From Spartobacteria bacterium (GTDB lineage: Bacteria > Verrucomicrobiota > Verrucomicrobiia > Chthoniobacterales > Chthoniobacteraceae), in contig JANXWU010000075.1 of NCBI GenBank assembly GCA_025350985.1, positions 1 through 17,120 on the forward strand: a DNA stretch of 17,120 nucleotides. Reading direction: 5' to 3'. Position numbers and translations under genes: made by a program. Each line of letters begins with the position of its first letter. Position 1 is the stretch's first letter. Shown here one piece after another: positions 7,878-14,957 of the stretch. The notes under the pieces were generated by a model. That model had not been told where the DNA came from and made no database searches. It saw only the letters and a program-made list of their open reading frames with translations.

Positions 7878-9013
7878 AAGCGCTCGTCGCGCGCTGGTGT
7901 GGCCGCCTTTTTTCGCGTAAAGTCCGCCCAGTTTCCACCTACGAGTTTCCCAGCTTGATCACAACCCCGCCAGCGCTCGCCGAACTCGTGGCGCAACTCA
8001 CGCCGCTGGACCGGCTCGGCCTCGACACCGAAGCGGACAGCCTGCATTGCTACCGCGAAAAGCTTTGCCTCATCCAAATCGGCCTGTCTGACGATGACGT
8101 GCTCGTCGATCCGCTGGCCGACCTCGATCTCACGCCGCTTTTCCGTGTGCTGGAAACGCGCGAGCCGATTTTGCACGGCGCGGATTACGACCTGCGGCTG
8201 CTGCACCGCGTCGGCCACACCGGCACGCGGAGAATTTTCGACACGATGATCGCCGCGCGGCTCACTGGCGCGACGGCCTTCAGCTACTCCGCGCTCGTCG
8301 CGGAGCATTTTGGAGTGACCCTCACCAAAGGCTCGCAAAAAGCCAACTGGGCGCTGCGCCCCCTCTCGCCGGCGATGGAGCAATACGCGCGCAACGACAC
8401 GCGCTATCTTATCCCGCTCGCCGAAAAACTCGACGCGCAACTCGACCGATTAAAGCGACGCGAGTGGTTCGACCAATCGTGCGCGCGCGCCGTGGCCTCG
8501 GCCAAAATTTTGCGCGAACGCGACGAGGAAAATGCCTGGCGCATCGCCGGCAGCTCCAAGCTGGATCCACGCGAGAGCGCGATCCTGCGCGAACTCTGGC
8601 AGTGGCGCGAAAAAGAGGCGGGCGTCGTGGACAAGCCGACTTTTCACATCCTGCGCAATGAAGAACTTGTGGACGCGGCGGCGCGATTCGCGCACGGCGA
8701 CGCCGTTCAAGTTCGTCATCTGCGGGGAGGACGCGAGAAGCGATTCTTCGAGGCGGCGGAAAAAGGAATGCATCTCGACGAATCGCAGTGGCCGCAGCGG
8801 CCCCGCGGCACGCGTTCGCGGGCGACGCCGGCCGAAGAAAGACGCTGCGCCGAGCTGAAAAAAAAGCGCGATCAAGTCGCGGAGAAAATCGGTCTTGATC
8901 CTTCGCTCCTCGCGCCGCGCGCCACCTTGGAGCAGCTCGCGATGGAGGGAGATTCCGCGCTTGAAAGGCTGATGCCCTGGCAGCGCGAGCTACTCGGGCT
9001 GGGTCACGATTAG
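7874..9013 (+). CDS. rnd: RNase D-type 3'-5' exoribonuclease with HRDC domain
   Basis: The protein (379 residues from TTG 7874) has a DEDDy exonuclease domain: LDTEADS gives D51 and E53, GADYDLRLL gives D106, and YARNDTRYL gives the Y171-x3-D175 pair. These four acids bind two metal ions for stepwise removal of 3' nucleotides, in RNase D chiefly from tRNA precursors. Residues ~210-290 form an HRDC-like helical domain (ESAILRELWQWREKEA). A second, less clear helical part follows to the C-terminus. The TTG overlaps the rho stop (TTGA); since the family domain begins near residue 22, a later TTG at codon 27 would leave little upstream sequence, so the overlapping start is preferred but not certain. 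Its stop overlaps the stop of the convergent gene. Confidence 0.9.
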   Translation: MKALVARWCGRLFSRKVRPVSTYEFPSLITTPPALAELVAQLTPLDRLGLDTEADSLHCYREKLCLIQIGLSDDDVLVDPLADLDLTPLFRVLETREPILHGADYDLRLLHRVGHTGTRRIFDTMIAARLTGATAFSYSALVAEHFGVTLTKGSQKANWALRPLSPAMEQYARNDTRYLIPLAEKLDAQLDRLKRREWFDQSCARAVASAKILRERDEENAWRIAGSSKLDPRESAILRELWQWREKEAGVVDKPTFHILRNEELVDAAARFAHGDAVQVRHLRGGREKRFFEAAEKGMHLDESQWPQRPRGTRSRATPAEERRCAELKKKRDQVAEKIGLDPSLLAPRATLEQLAMEGDSALERLMPWQRELLGLGHD

Positions 9014-10431
9014 GCTGCAGAACCCGTGCCGCGAAAATCGGCACCGTTCAAGCCAAGAAGTTCACCCGTGCTGTCCGCGAAATGTTCCACCGGCGCGCCG
9101 ACCCGCGTGAGCATGGAGCGATAGAGATTCGCGAGCGGCGTGTTCTTTTCGCACACGACGTGCCGCCCCGTCGCGAGCGTGCCGCCGCCGCGTCCGGCGA
9201 GAACGAGCGGGAGGTTGTGCGGATTGTGCGCGTTGCCATCGCGCATTCCGGCGCCGAAGAGCAGCATCGTGTTATCGAGCAGCGTGCGGTCGCCTTCGCG
9301 CATCGATTTCATTTTGCCGATGAGATACGCGAACTGCTCCAAGTGCCACGTGTTGATGCGCTGATATTGCGCGAGCTTTTCCGGGTCGTTTTCGTGATGC
9401 GAAATCTGGTGATGCGCGCCTTTCACGCCGTCGAGGAAGGAAAAATTCCGCGCGCTCACGGCGTTGCCGAACATGAACGTCGAGACGCGCGTCGAGTCGG
9501 TCCAGAATGCCAGCGCGATCAGGTCGAGCATGAGCCGGACGTGCTCGGTGTGGTTGCCGTGGCGCTCGCTCACCCGCGCGGGATCGCTGTAGGCATCGAC
9601 GCGCGCGCCCAGTTCCTTGATCGCCTTTTCCGCGAGCGGATCGCTGCGCACGGTTTCGTGCTGGCGCTTCGCGTCGAACTCGATCCGCGTCTCGACGGCG
9701 CGCACGGAGTCAAGGTATTCGCCGAGCTTCGCCTGATCGTCGCGGCCGAGTTTTTTCTGCAAACGTTTTGCGTCTTCCAAAACAAGATCGATCACGCTGC
9801 GATCACGCGCGGCGTCGGCTTTGCGGCCGCTGGGGTTCGGTCGAAACAAACGGTCGAACGCGAGTTTCGGATTGATCTCTTTCGCGAGCGGGGTCGTCGG
9901 CGTGCCCCACGCGATGTGCGCCCCATAAAGTTGCGTGTAGCCGACGTTCACATCGACCCCGGTCGCTGGCGGCTCAACGCCGAGTTCGAGCGACGGCAAC
10001 CGCGTCAGATGCCCGATGCGTTTGGCGGCGACTTGATCCATCGACACGCCGCCGCTGCGCAAGTCGCTGCCGCTCGTGCGCGTGATCGTCGTGCCGGTGA
10101 GGAAGCCGCCCGTTTTCACATAATGCCCGTCGCCGGTGTCGCTCGCCTTGTTCCAAAGCTCCGTGAGCACGAGGAGGTCTTCCTGAAAATCCGCGAGCGG
10201 CTGGAGGATCGGCGACAGCTCCCAATCGCCGCCCGCACCCTGCGGCGTCCACGCGTGCGGGTTCACGCCGTTGGGCATGTAAAGCACGCCCATCCGCACC
10301 GGCGCGCCGGTTTTGTTTGCGCTGTTCGCGAGCGCGGTCAAAGGCCGCATCGCTTCGAGCAGCGGCAGGCTCATCGACACGCCGATGCCCTTGAGCAGCG
10401 TGCGGCGGGAGATTTCGAGTTTGGAATTCAT
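9010..10431 (-). CDS. DUF1552 family Tat-exported protein
   Basis: This 473-residue protein belongs to DUF1552, a family expanded in Planctomycetes, Verrucomicrobia and myxobacteria and typically encoded beside DUF1592/DUF1588 cytochrome-like proteins. The start ATG is at 10431 (MNSKLEISRRTLLKG); the longer frame to 10473 would translate a dispersed repeat and is rejected. SRRTLLKG plus a hydrophobic stretch at residues ~8-35 is a twin-arginine signal, so the protein should be exported folded. Recognisable segments include VRMGVLYMPNGVNPHAW, a GGFLTG motif and the LRSGGVSMDQ and GSDL region, and a conserved end with MLLFGAGMRDGNAHNPHNLP. It may resemble the DUF1501/sulfatase-like fold, but no catalytic role is established. 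It is downstream of the GYF_2 gene and converges with the exonuclease gene. Confidence 0.9.
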   Translation of the reverse strand: MNSKLEISRRTLLKGIGVSMSLPLLEAMRPLTALANSANKTGAPVRMGVLYMPNGVNPHAWTPQGAGGDWELSPILQPLADFQEDLLVLTELWNKASDTGDGHYVKTGGFLTGTTITRTSGSDLRSGGVSMDQVAAKRIGHLTRLPSLELGVEPPATGVDVNVGYTQLYGAHIAWGTPTTPLAKEINPKLAFDRLFRPNPSGRKADAARDRSVIDLVLEDAKRLQKKLGRDDQAKLGEYLDSVRAVETRIEFDAKRQHETVRSDPLAEKAIKELGARVDAYSDPARVSERHGNHTEHVRLMLDLIALAFWTDSTRVSTFMFGNAVSARNFSFLDGVKGAHHQISHHENDPEKLAQYQRINTWHLEQFAYLIGKMKSMREGDRTLLDNTMLLFGAGMRDGNAHNPHNLPLVLAGRGGGTLATGRHVVCEKNTPLANLYRSMLTRVGAPVEHFADSTGELLGLNGADFRGTGSAA

Positions 10432-10442
10432 TTTACAAAACG

Positions 10443-10517
10443 TGTCATTCTGAGCGCAGCGAAGAATCTCCATTTAATGTTCGCGCGGAAACTCTCGTTA
10501 GCACGTCATTCCGAGTC
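10443..10517. repeat. Dispersed hairpin repeat, TGTCATTCTGAG type, with a second degenerate copy
   Basis: Positions 10443-10470 carry a sequence starting TGTCATTCTGAG and ending AAGAATCTC. ATTCT and AGAAT form the arms of an imperfect hairpin (10447-10467) around a GC core. A degenerate second copy starts ACGTCATTCCGAG at 10503. This is a familiar type of dispersed intergenic repeat in several bacterial phyla, and its readings (MEILRCAQND on one strand, VILSAAKNL on the other) are well-known spurious peptides. It fills the 66-base gap between the GYF_2 and DUF1552 genes and intrudes into the 3' end of the GYF_2 gene. Confidence 0.7.
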
Positions 10518-11046
10518 TCGTTGCACAGACTTTCAGAGCGTCGCGCCAGAAGTCAGTGCCAAGTATGCAAACCTGCACTTCGACAGGCAATGTCTCCGCG
10601 TCTATCCCATCAAGGACTTGCCAGAGCGTGCAAGGTCCCACCTTTTCCTCGGTCGATTGAAAGAACTCCAGAGAATCTCGTCCCGCCGGCGCGAGTTGTT
10701 GAGGAGCATTTCGATAAAAGACTTTGATTTCATTTAGCCGTTGGATCGCGAGGTCACGGTTAATGGAGACCGTTTTCATTACAGCCTTCAAAATTTGAAG
10801 CAGGGCTCTTTTGTGTTCATGTCGAGCAAGCGAATCGGACAAAGCGCGGCAAAGGAAAACGTGTTCTGGAATGCGGCTCCATTGTTCTTCTCCTGCTCGA
10901 CAAACGAGAGCATCAGAGCGTAGGGCGCCTTTTTCAGCCCGGTGACATACATCGACGAGTGACATCGGTCCGTGTATTTGCGCGTCTTGTAAGAAATAAA
11001 ACCAATCAACTGTGTCCCCGCCGTGAATATTCTCTTGGATATTCAT
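10498..11046 (-). CDS. GYF_2-domain protein, low GC, unknown function
   Basis: This 182-residue protein has an N-terminal GYF_2-like domain at residues ~14-62: DWFYFLQDAQIHGPMS with the GP motif, then LRSDALVCRAGEEQWSRI with the trailing Trp. GYF_2 domains occur in many bacterial membrane or secreted proteins and are thought to bind protein partners. The rest (63-182) is not recognised; it has no signal peptide and no membrane helix. ATG 11046 overlaps the stop of the DUF1592 gene (ATGA), and that overlap sets the start. A hand count of six 60-base lines inside the gene gives about 49% GC, against about 67% for a line in the neighbouring DUF1592 gene. The last ~14 codons lie in repeat-like sequence, so the natural C-terminus may have been replaced. 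It separates two genes that normally adjoin, suggesting late insertion. Confidence 0.75.
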   Translation of the reverse strand: MNIQENIHGGDTVDWFYFLQDAQIHGPMSLVDVCHRAEKGALRSDALVCRAGEEQWSRIPEHVFLCRALSDSLARHEHKRALLQILKAVMKTVSINRDLAIQRLNEIKVFYRNAPQQLAPAGRDSLEFFQSTEEKVGPCTLWQVLDGIDAETLPVEVQVCILGTDFWRDALKVCATRLGMTC

Positions 11047-12926
11047 TTCACCGCGATCCCATCGCTCCCGCGACGATATTGAAACGGATAACTGTTCACG
11101 ATCGCGAGGATCAAAGTTTCGACGCGGTAATGGTCACGCGCGAGCGATTTCACGGTCTGGCGCATGAGCGGCGCGTCGTAAAACTCCAGCCCGCGATTGA
11201 GCGCGTAGGCAAACATTTTTTCGGTGACCGTCCGCGCGAACTCGTCCTTGCGCGCGAGCAGCAGCTTCTTCAACTCCGCGGGGCCGGCGAACTTTTCGCC
11301 CGTCACCAGTTCGCCCGCCGCATCGACCGGCTGACCGGCCAACTCCGTGCGCCACGCGCCGATCCCGTCGAAATTTTCCAGCCCAAACCCGAGCGGGTCC
11401 ATGCGCTTGTGGCAGCTCGCGCAGGTCGCGTCGGCGCGATGTTTTTCAAAACGCTGGCGGAACGTGAGCCCGTCCTTCGGCTTGTCGCTCGCCGAGAGCG
11501 TCTTCACCGTCGGCGGCGGGGGCGGCGGAGGCGAGTCGAGGATTTCCTCGAGCACCCACTTGCCGCGCAGCACCGGACTCGTGCGCTGCGGGTATGAGGT
11601 GAGCGTGAGCACCGCACCCATGCCGAGCACGCCGCCGCGATTGCGATCAGCGAGCTTCACCCGTTGCAACGCGTCGCCCTTCACGCCGTCGATGCCGTAA
11701 TGCCGCGCGAGCGTTTCGTTCACGAAGGCGTAATCGCAGTCGAGCAAATCCATCAGGCTGCCGTTGTCGCGCAGCAGCGCCTGAAAAAATTCGACCGGCT
11801 CTGCCATCATCGCGTCGCGCAGCGCGGGCGTGAAATTTGGAAACTTGCCGCGGTCGGGCACCGCCGTCGTTTTTAACTCGCGCACGCGCAGCCATTGGCC
11901 GGCGAAGCTCTCCGCGAAATCGCGCGCCTTCGCGTCGCGCAACATCCGGCGGACCTGTGCGGCAAGCGTCTTTGGATCGTGCAGCTTTTTCTCGTCCGCG
12001 GCGCGAAACAATTCTTCATCCGGCATCGACGACCAAAGGAAATACGAGAGCCGGCTTGCGAGTGCATAGTCGTCGAGCGGTGCCGCGGTGCTGGTCACGG
12101 CGGGCTCGACGCGGAAAAGAAAATTCGGTGACGCCAGCGCGACCCGCAGCGCTAGCTTCACCGCGTTGTCGAACGATTCCCCGCGCTGGTCCGACCGCTT
12201 GAACAGCGTCATGAGCGCGTCAGTTTCCCCTCCCTCGACCGGCCGCCGCCACGCGCGCCGCGCGAACTCGCCAAGAAGTTTCCGCGCCGCCGCCTCCTTC
12301 GTCGTCGCGCCGTCGGGGCGCGCGGTGAAGATGCGCTCCGGCTTCGCCTTTTCCAAAACGTCGCCCGCCGCGGCGAGATATTGCTCCATCAAAACCGGTG
12401 GCACGAACAGCGTCGCGGAGTTGTTATCGAAGCCGCCGCCCCCGCCGCCGTCGGGTGGGAACTGGTCGGCGGGGCGTGTGTCCACGCCCAGCAGATCGCG
12501 GATTGTGTTGTTATATTCGAGGCGGCTGAGCCGGTGCAGCGGCGCGCGGCCTGGATCGCGCGGCACCGCCGAGTCGTCCTCGAAGGCGTGCTGAATCCAC
12601 GCGACGATCCGCCCGCGTTCGGCATCGGTCGGCTGCGGCTTGTCGTCGGGCGGCATCTCCTCGTCGCGGAGCTGCACGAGCACCTTCTCCCAAGTGCGCG
12701 GCTCGTGGTAAAACGCCGCGCGGTTGCGGAACTGCTCCATGTTCACGCCGCCCTTTTGCTTCTGCGCGTTGTGGCACTTGAAGCAGTGCTTTTCGAGCAG
12801 AGGCCGGATGTCTTTTTCAAAAACCGCATCGTCCGCGCCCGCACGGGCGACGAAGGCGAGCACGCAAATGCCGCGCGTGAGCCATCCGGCGCGGAGAAAA
12901 TGGCGTGTGCGTGTCGCTATCTTCAT
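11043..12926 (-). CDS. DUF1592-family secreted c-type cytochrome-like protein (DUF1587/1592/1588/1585)
   Basis: The 627-residue protein starts with a basic, hydrophobic signal peptide (residues ~1-31, ending ARAGA). A haem-binding C-x2-C-H follows at C48/C51/H52 (CFKCH) within a planctomycete-type cytochrome domain, and a second CASCH occurs at C502-H506 within DUF1588 (CHKRMDPLGFGLENFD). Between them are family hallmarks: LHRLSRLEYNNTIRDLLG (DUF1587), FARRAWRRPV, LASRLSYFLWSSMPDEEL (DUF1592) and a Pro run before TVKTL. The end FARTVTEKMFAYALNRG matches DUF1585. Such proteins are abundant in Planctomycetes and Verrucomicrobia, paired with DUF1552, and are suspected to act in extracytoplasmic redox or polysaccharide chemistry; no activity is proven. 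It lies 12 bases downstream of a toxin gene with no clear ribosome binding site, and its stop overlaps the GYF_2 start. Confidence 0.92.
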   Translation of the reverse strand: MKIATRTRHFLRAGWLTRGICVLAFVARAGADDAVFEKDIRPLLEKHCFKCHNAQKQKGGVNMEQFRNRAAFYHEPRTWEKVLVQLRDEEMPPDDKPQPTDAERGRIVAWIQHAFEDDSAVPRDPGRAPLHRLSRLEYNNTIRDLLGVDTRPADQFPPDGGGGGGFDNNSATLFVPPVLMEQYLAAAGDVLEKAKPERIFTARPDGATTKEAAARKLLGEFARRAWRRPVEGGETDALMTLFKRSDQRGESFDNAVKLALRVALASPNFLFRVEPAVTSTAAPLDDYALASRLSYFLWSSMPDEELFRAADEKKLHDPKTLAAQVRRMLRDAKARDFAESFAGQWLRVRELKTTAVPDRGKFPNFTPALRDAMMAEPVEFFQALLRDNGSLMDLLDCDYAFVNETLARHYGIDGVKGDALQRVKLADRNRGGVLGMGAVLTLTSYPQRTSPVLRGKWVLEEILDSPPPPPPPTVKTLSASDKPKDGLTFRQRFEKHRADATCASCHKRMDPLGFGLENFDGIGAWRTELAGQPVDAAGELVTGEKFAGPAELKKLLLARKDEFARTVTEKMFAYALNRGLEFYDAPLMRQTVKSLARDHYRVETLILAIVNSYPFQYRRGSDGIAVK

Positions 12927-12938
12927 CGAAAAAATGTC

Positions 12939-13292
12939 TTATGCGTGAACGGTCAGCCCGCTGCGGTCGATCTCCACGAAGGAATGAGCCGAAAGCGCAT
13001 TCACAATCAGTGGAAGATTGGCGCGAAAAATCGCGAGCAAATCGTCGTTCGGGATATTGCCAGCCGTTACGAACAGCAACTTCGGCGGAAGCCCGCGCAA
13101 AAGAAACGAATCCACAAAATCCCCATCCTTCGTCACCAACACCATCTGCCCGCCCGATGCCAAATGGCGCAGCCTCTCGTCGGGCGTGCGGTTTTTCTCC
13201 GGTAAATCCAGCGTGTGCAGCGCATCGTGTCCGAGCGATTCCAACAGCCTCGAAAGCCTGCGGGGCAATTGGGCATCCACTAGAAAGTTCAC
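12939..13292 (-). CDS. DUF5615 PIN-like toxin of a type II toxin-antitoxin pair
   Basis: This 117-residue protein has the compact PIN-like layout of DUF5615 (Mut7-C-like): an N-terminal strand with an acidic residue, NFLVDAQLPRRLSRLLESLG, then HDALHTLDLP, then LVTKDGDFVDSFLLRG carrying two Asp residues (KDGDF), and a final strand/helix region. The VDAQLP Asp and KDGDF Asp are the likely metal-binding acids of an RNase. GTG 13292 overlaps the upstream antitoxin stop (GTGA), the usual coupling in such pairs. Its target RNA is unknown. Confidence in the family is high; activity is inferred. Confidence 0.88.
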   Translation of the reverse strand: MNFLVDAQLPRRLSRLLESLGHDALHTLDLPEKNRTPDERLRHLASGGQMVLVTKDGDFVDSFLLRGLPPKLLFVTAGNIPNDDLLAIFRANLPLIVNALSAHSFVEIDRSGLTVHA

Positions 13293-13525
13293 GCCGTCAA
13301 AGCAACCCGTTTGGTGTCGCTCAACCGCGCCGCGTATGCCAGCGCGGCCAGCAAGTCTTCACGCTCCAAGTCCTCGTAATCTGCCAGAATCGCTTCCGTG
13401 GTCATCCCGCTGCTCAGAAGTTCCAGCAGCATGGAAACCGGATAACGCAGCCCGCGCACGCAAGGCTTGCCGTGGCAAATCTCCGAGTTGACGGTGATAC
13501 GCTTGAGCAATTCCTCTGTGGACAT
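13289..13525 (-). CDS. DUF433 antitoxin
   Basis: This 78-residue protein is a typical DUF433 protein: RITVNSEICHGKPCVRGLRYPV is the conserved start (ITxNPxICxGKPxIRGTRI in most members), followed by a helix-turn-helix-like region MLLELLSSGMTTEAILADY and a terminal helix EDLLAALAYAARL. DUF433 proteins are usually encoded just before DUF5615 toxins and are taken to be DNA-binding antitoxins that repress their own operon. The four-base overlap with the toxin gene fits. No clear operator was identified in the 94 bases upstream (13526-13619), which separate it from the PQQ gene. Confidence 0.88.
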   Translation of the reverse strand: MSTEELLKRITVNSEICHGKPCVRGLRYPVSMLLELLSSGMTTEAILADYEDLEREDLLAALAYAARLSDTKRVALTA

Positions 13526-13619
13526 GCGGAAAACCTACCCAGCGATGCGCGACTCTCAAGTCTCATCCCGGCTCTGTCCTTCCGGTAGAAAGTAACGGGG
13601 CAGTTTTAATCTCCGCGGC

Positions 13620-14864
13620 TCACTGTCCCTTCACGTCGTAGCAGTAGATCAAATCCTGATCGCGCAGGTAGAGCTTGCCGTTGGAGATGACGGGGTGCGT
13701 CCAGATGCGGCCTTGCGCACTGCGGATCGTCGTCTGCGGATCGAGCTTGAAGCGGCCGTGTTCGTTCCAGCCTTTCGGTGACGCCTCGATGAGCGCGACG
13801 GCACCGCTGGTTTCTTCGAGGCAGTAAAGCATTCCGTCCGCGCAACCGACCGCGCCTTTGCCGAGGTTCTTGCTCGCCCAGACTTCGTTGCCGGTCGCGA
13901 AATCCTGGCACGTCCAACCCGGTCCGTCGGAGTGGCCGTAGAGTTTGTCGCCAACGAGAATCACGCCGCCGTGATGGTTCTTCATCACCTTGTTTTCAAA
14001 AACTTTTTCCACCGCGTTGTCCGCGCCGATTTTTATTTCCATGCAGCCGACGCCGTAGCCGCTGGTCACATAAACGGCGTTGCCTTTGACGATGGGCGTC
14101 GGGATGACGGCGGTCTTGCCGGGCCACTCGGCGCGCCAGAGTTGCTTGCCGTCTTTCGCCGAAACGCCGACGACACTTTGCTGTGTGAGTTGCACGAACT
14201 GATGCACGCCGTTGATGTCCGCCGGGACCAGCGAGGCGTATTGCGCGCCGTCGGTGAATTCGGTGGATTGCCAGGCGAGCACGCCGGTCATTTTGTCGAA
14301 CGCGGCGATCGCGCCCTGCTTCCCGCCGGGTGTGCAGGCGACGAGATTCCCATCGACCAGCGGCGATTCCGTGTAGCCCCAGCCGGGCGTCTTGCCGCCG
14401 AGTTCGGCCATCGTTTTTTGCCAGAGGATTTTCCCGTCCTTCACGCTGGCGCAGACCAGCGTGCCTTTGCCGCTGAGGGCATAGACGCGGTCGGCATCGA
14501 CCGTGGGCGTGCCGCGCGGGCCGTCGCCCCAGTTGTTGGGCAAAATTTCCGCGAGCGGCGTCGCCCAGATTTCCTTGCCGGTGTCGGCCTTGAGCGCGAG
14601 CAACACCTCTTTCTCGTCGCGCGTGCCGAGGGTGAAAAGCCAGCCGTTCACGACCGAGAAACCGGAGTATCCCTTGCCCGCTTCCTTATAAAGCCAGACC
14701 TGCTTCGGCCCTTCCGCCGGCCATTGTTTCAGCAGGCCGGTTTCCGGGGAAATATCCGTGCGATCCGCGCCGCGAAATTGCGGCCAGTCTGCAGCCGGAA
14801 TGGAGATGGGAAAGCTCGTCGCCGTGAGCAAAGCCAGCAGGAGCGAAGGCGCGTGTTTGTTCAT
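13620..14864 (-). CDS. Secreted PQQ-type beta-propeller protein
   Basis: The 414-residue protein begins at ATG 14864 with a signal peptide (~1-24, LLLALLTATSFPISIPAA) followed by DWPQFRG, the hallmark opening of a large secreted PQQ-like (BamB-fold) family in Verrucomicrobia and Planctomycetes. About eight propeller blades can be seen as repeats of hydrophobic strand, G-x-hydrophobic-Y/F, then D/TGK-x-hydrophobic-W: VNGWLFTLGTR to TGKEIW, DADRVYALSG to DGKILW, DGNLVACTPGG to TGVLAW, AKDGKQLW, KGNAVYVTSG, VGDKLYGHSD to TGNEVW, ADGMLYCLEE and SNGKLYLRDQ. The frame remains open to 15224, but the extra N-terminal sequence is unrelated and overlaps coaB, so 14864 is chosen. Some family members bind PQQ in alcohol dehydrogenases; no such catalytic residues are seen here. 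A function in periplasmic binding or redox is guesswork. Confidence 0.9.
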   Translation of the reverse strand: MNKHAPSLLLALLTATSFPISIPAADWPQFRGADRTDISPETGLLKQWPAEGPKQVWLYKEAGKGYSGFSVVNGWLFTLGTRDEKEVLLALKADTGKEIWATPLAEILPNNWGDGPRGTPTVDADRVYALSGKGTLVCASVKDGKILWQKTMAELGGKTPGWGYTESPLVDGNLVACTPGGKQGAIAAFDKMTGVLAWQSTEFTDGAQYASLVPADINGVHQFVQLTQQSVVGVSAKDGKQLWRAEWPGKTAVIPTPIVKGNAVYVTSGYGVGCMEIKIGADNAVEKVFENKVMKNHHGGVILVGDKLYGHSDGPGWTCQDFATGNEVWASKNLGKGAVGCADGMLYCLEETSGAVALIEASPKGWNEHGRFKLDPQTTIRSAQGRIWTHPVISNGKLYLRDQDLIYCYDVKGQ

Positions 14865-14875
14865 AAGGGTCGCGC

Positions 14876-14904
14876 AGTCTATTCGAGATTTTGTCGTTTG
14901 CGAA
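14876..14904 (-). promoter_or_regulatory. Possible sigma70-like promoter for the PQQ-propeller gene
   Basis: Read on the minus strand, TTCGCA (14904-14899) and TAGACT (14881-14876) are separated by 17 bases; each matches four of six consensus bases. Transcription would start within about five bases of ATG 14864, giving an almost leaderless message. It lies in the 93-base divergent gap with coaB. Chance occurrence is quite possible. Confidence 0.25.
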
Positions 14905-14957
14905 GCGCGTGATTCCTCTCGCGACACGCCGCCGCATGCGTTTTGCTTCCACTCGAA

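Noticed and set aside
10432..10473. N-terminal extension of the DUF1552 protein beginning MEILRCAQND.
   Set aside because: These codons are the repeat element; the Tat signal begins properly at ATG 10431.
9082..10737. A 551-codon open frame on the plus strand opposite DUF1552.
   Set aside because: It mirrors the DUF1552 gene, has no recognisable domain, and reads through the dispersed repeat (VILSAAKNL), a known spurious translation.
13567..13584. CCGG inverted repeat downstream of the PQQ gene as a terminator.
   Set aside because: The stem is only four base pairs with no following T run on the minus strand.
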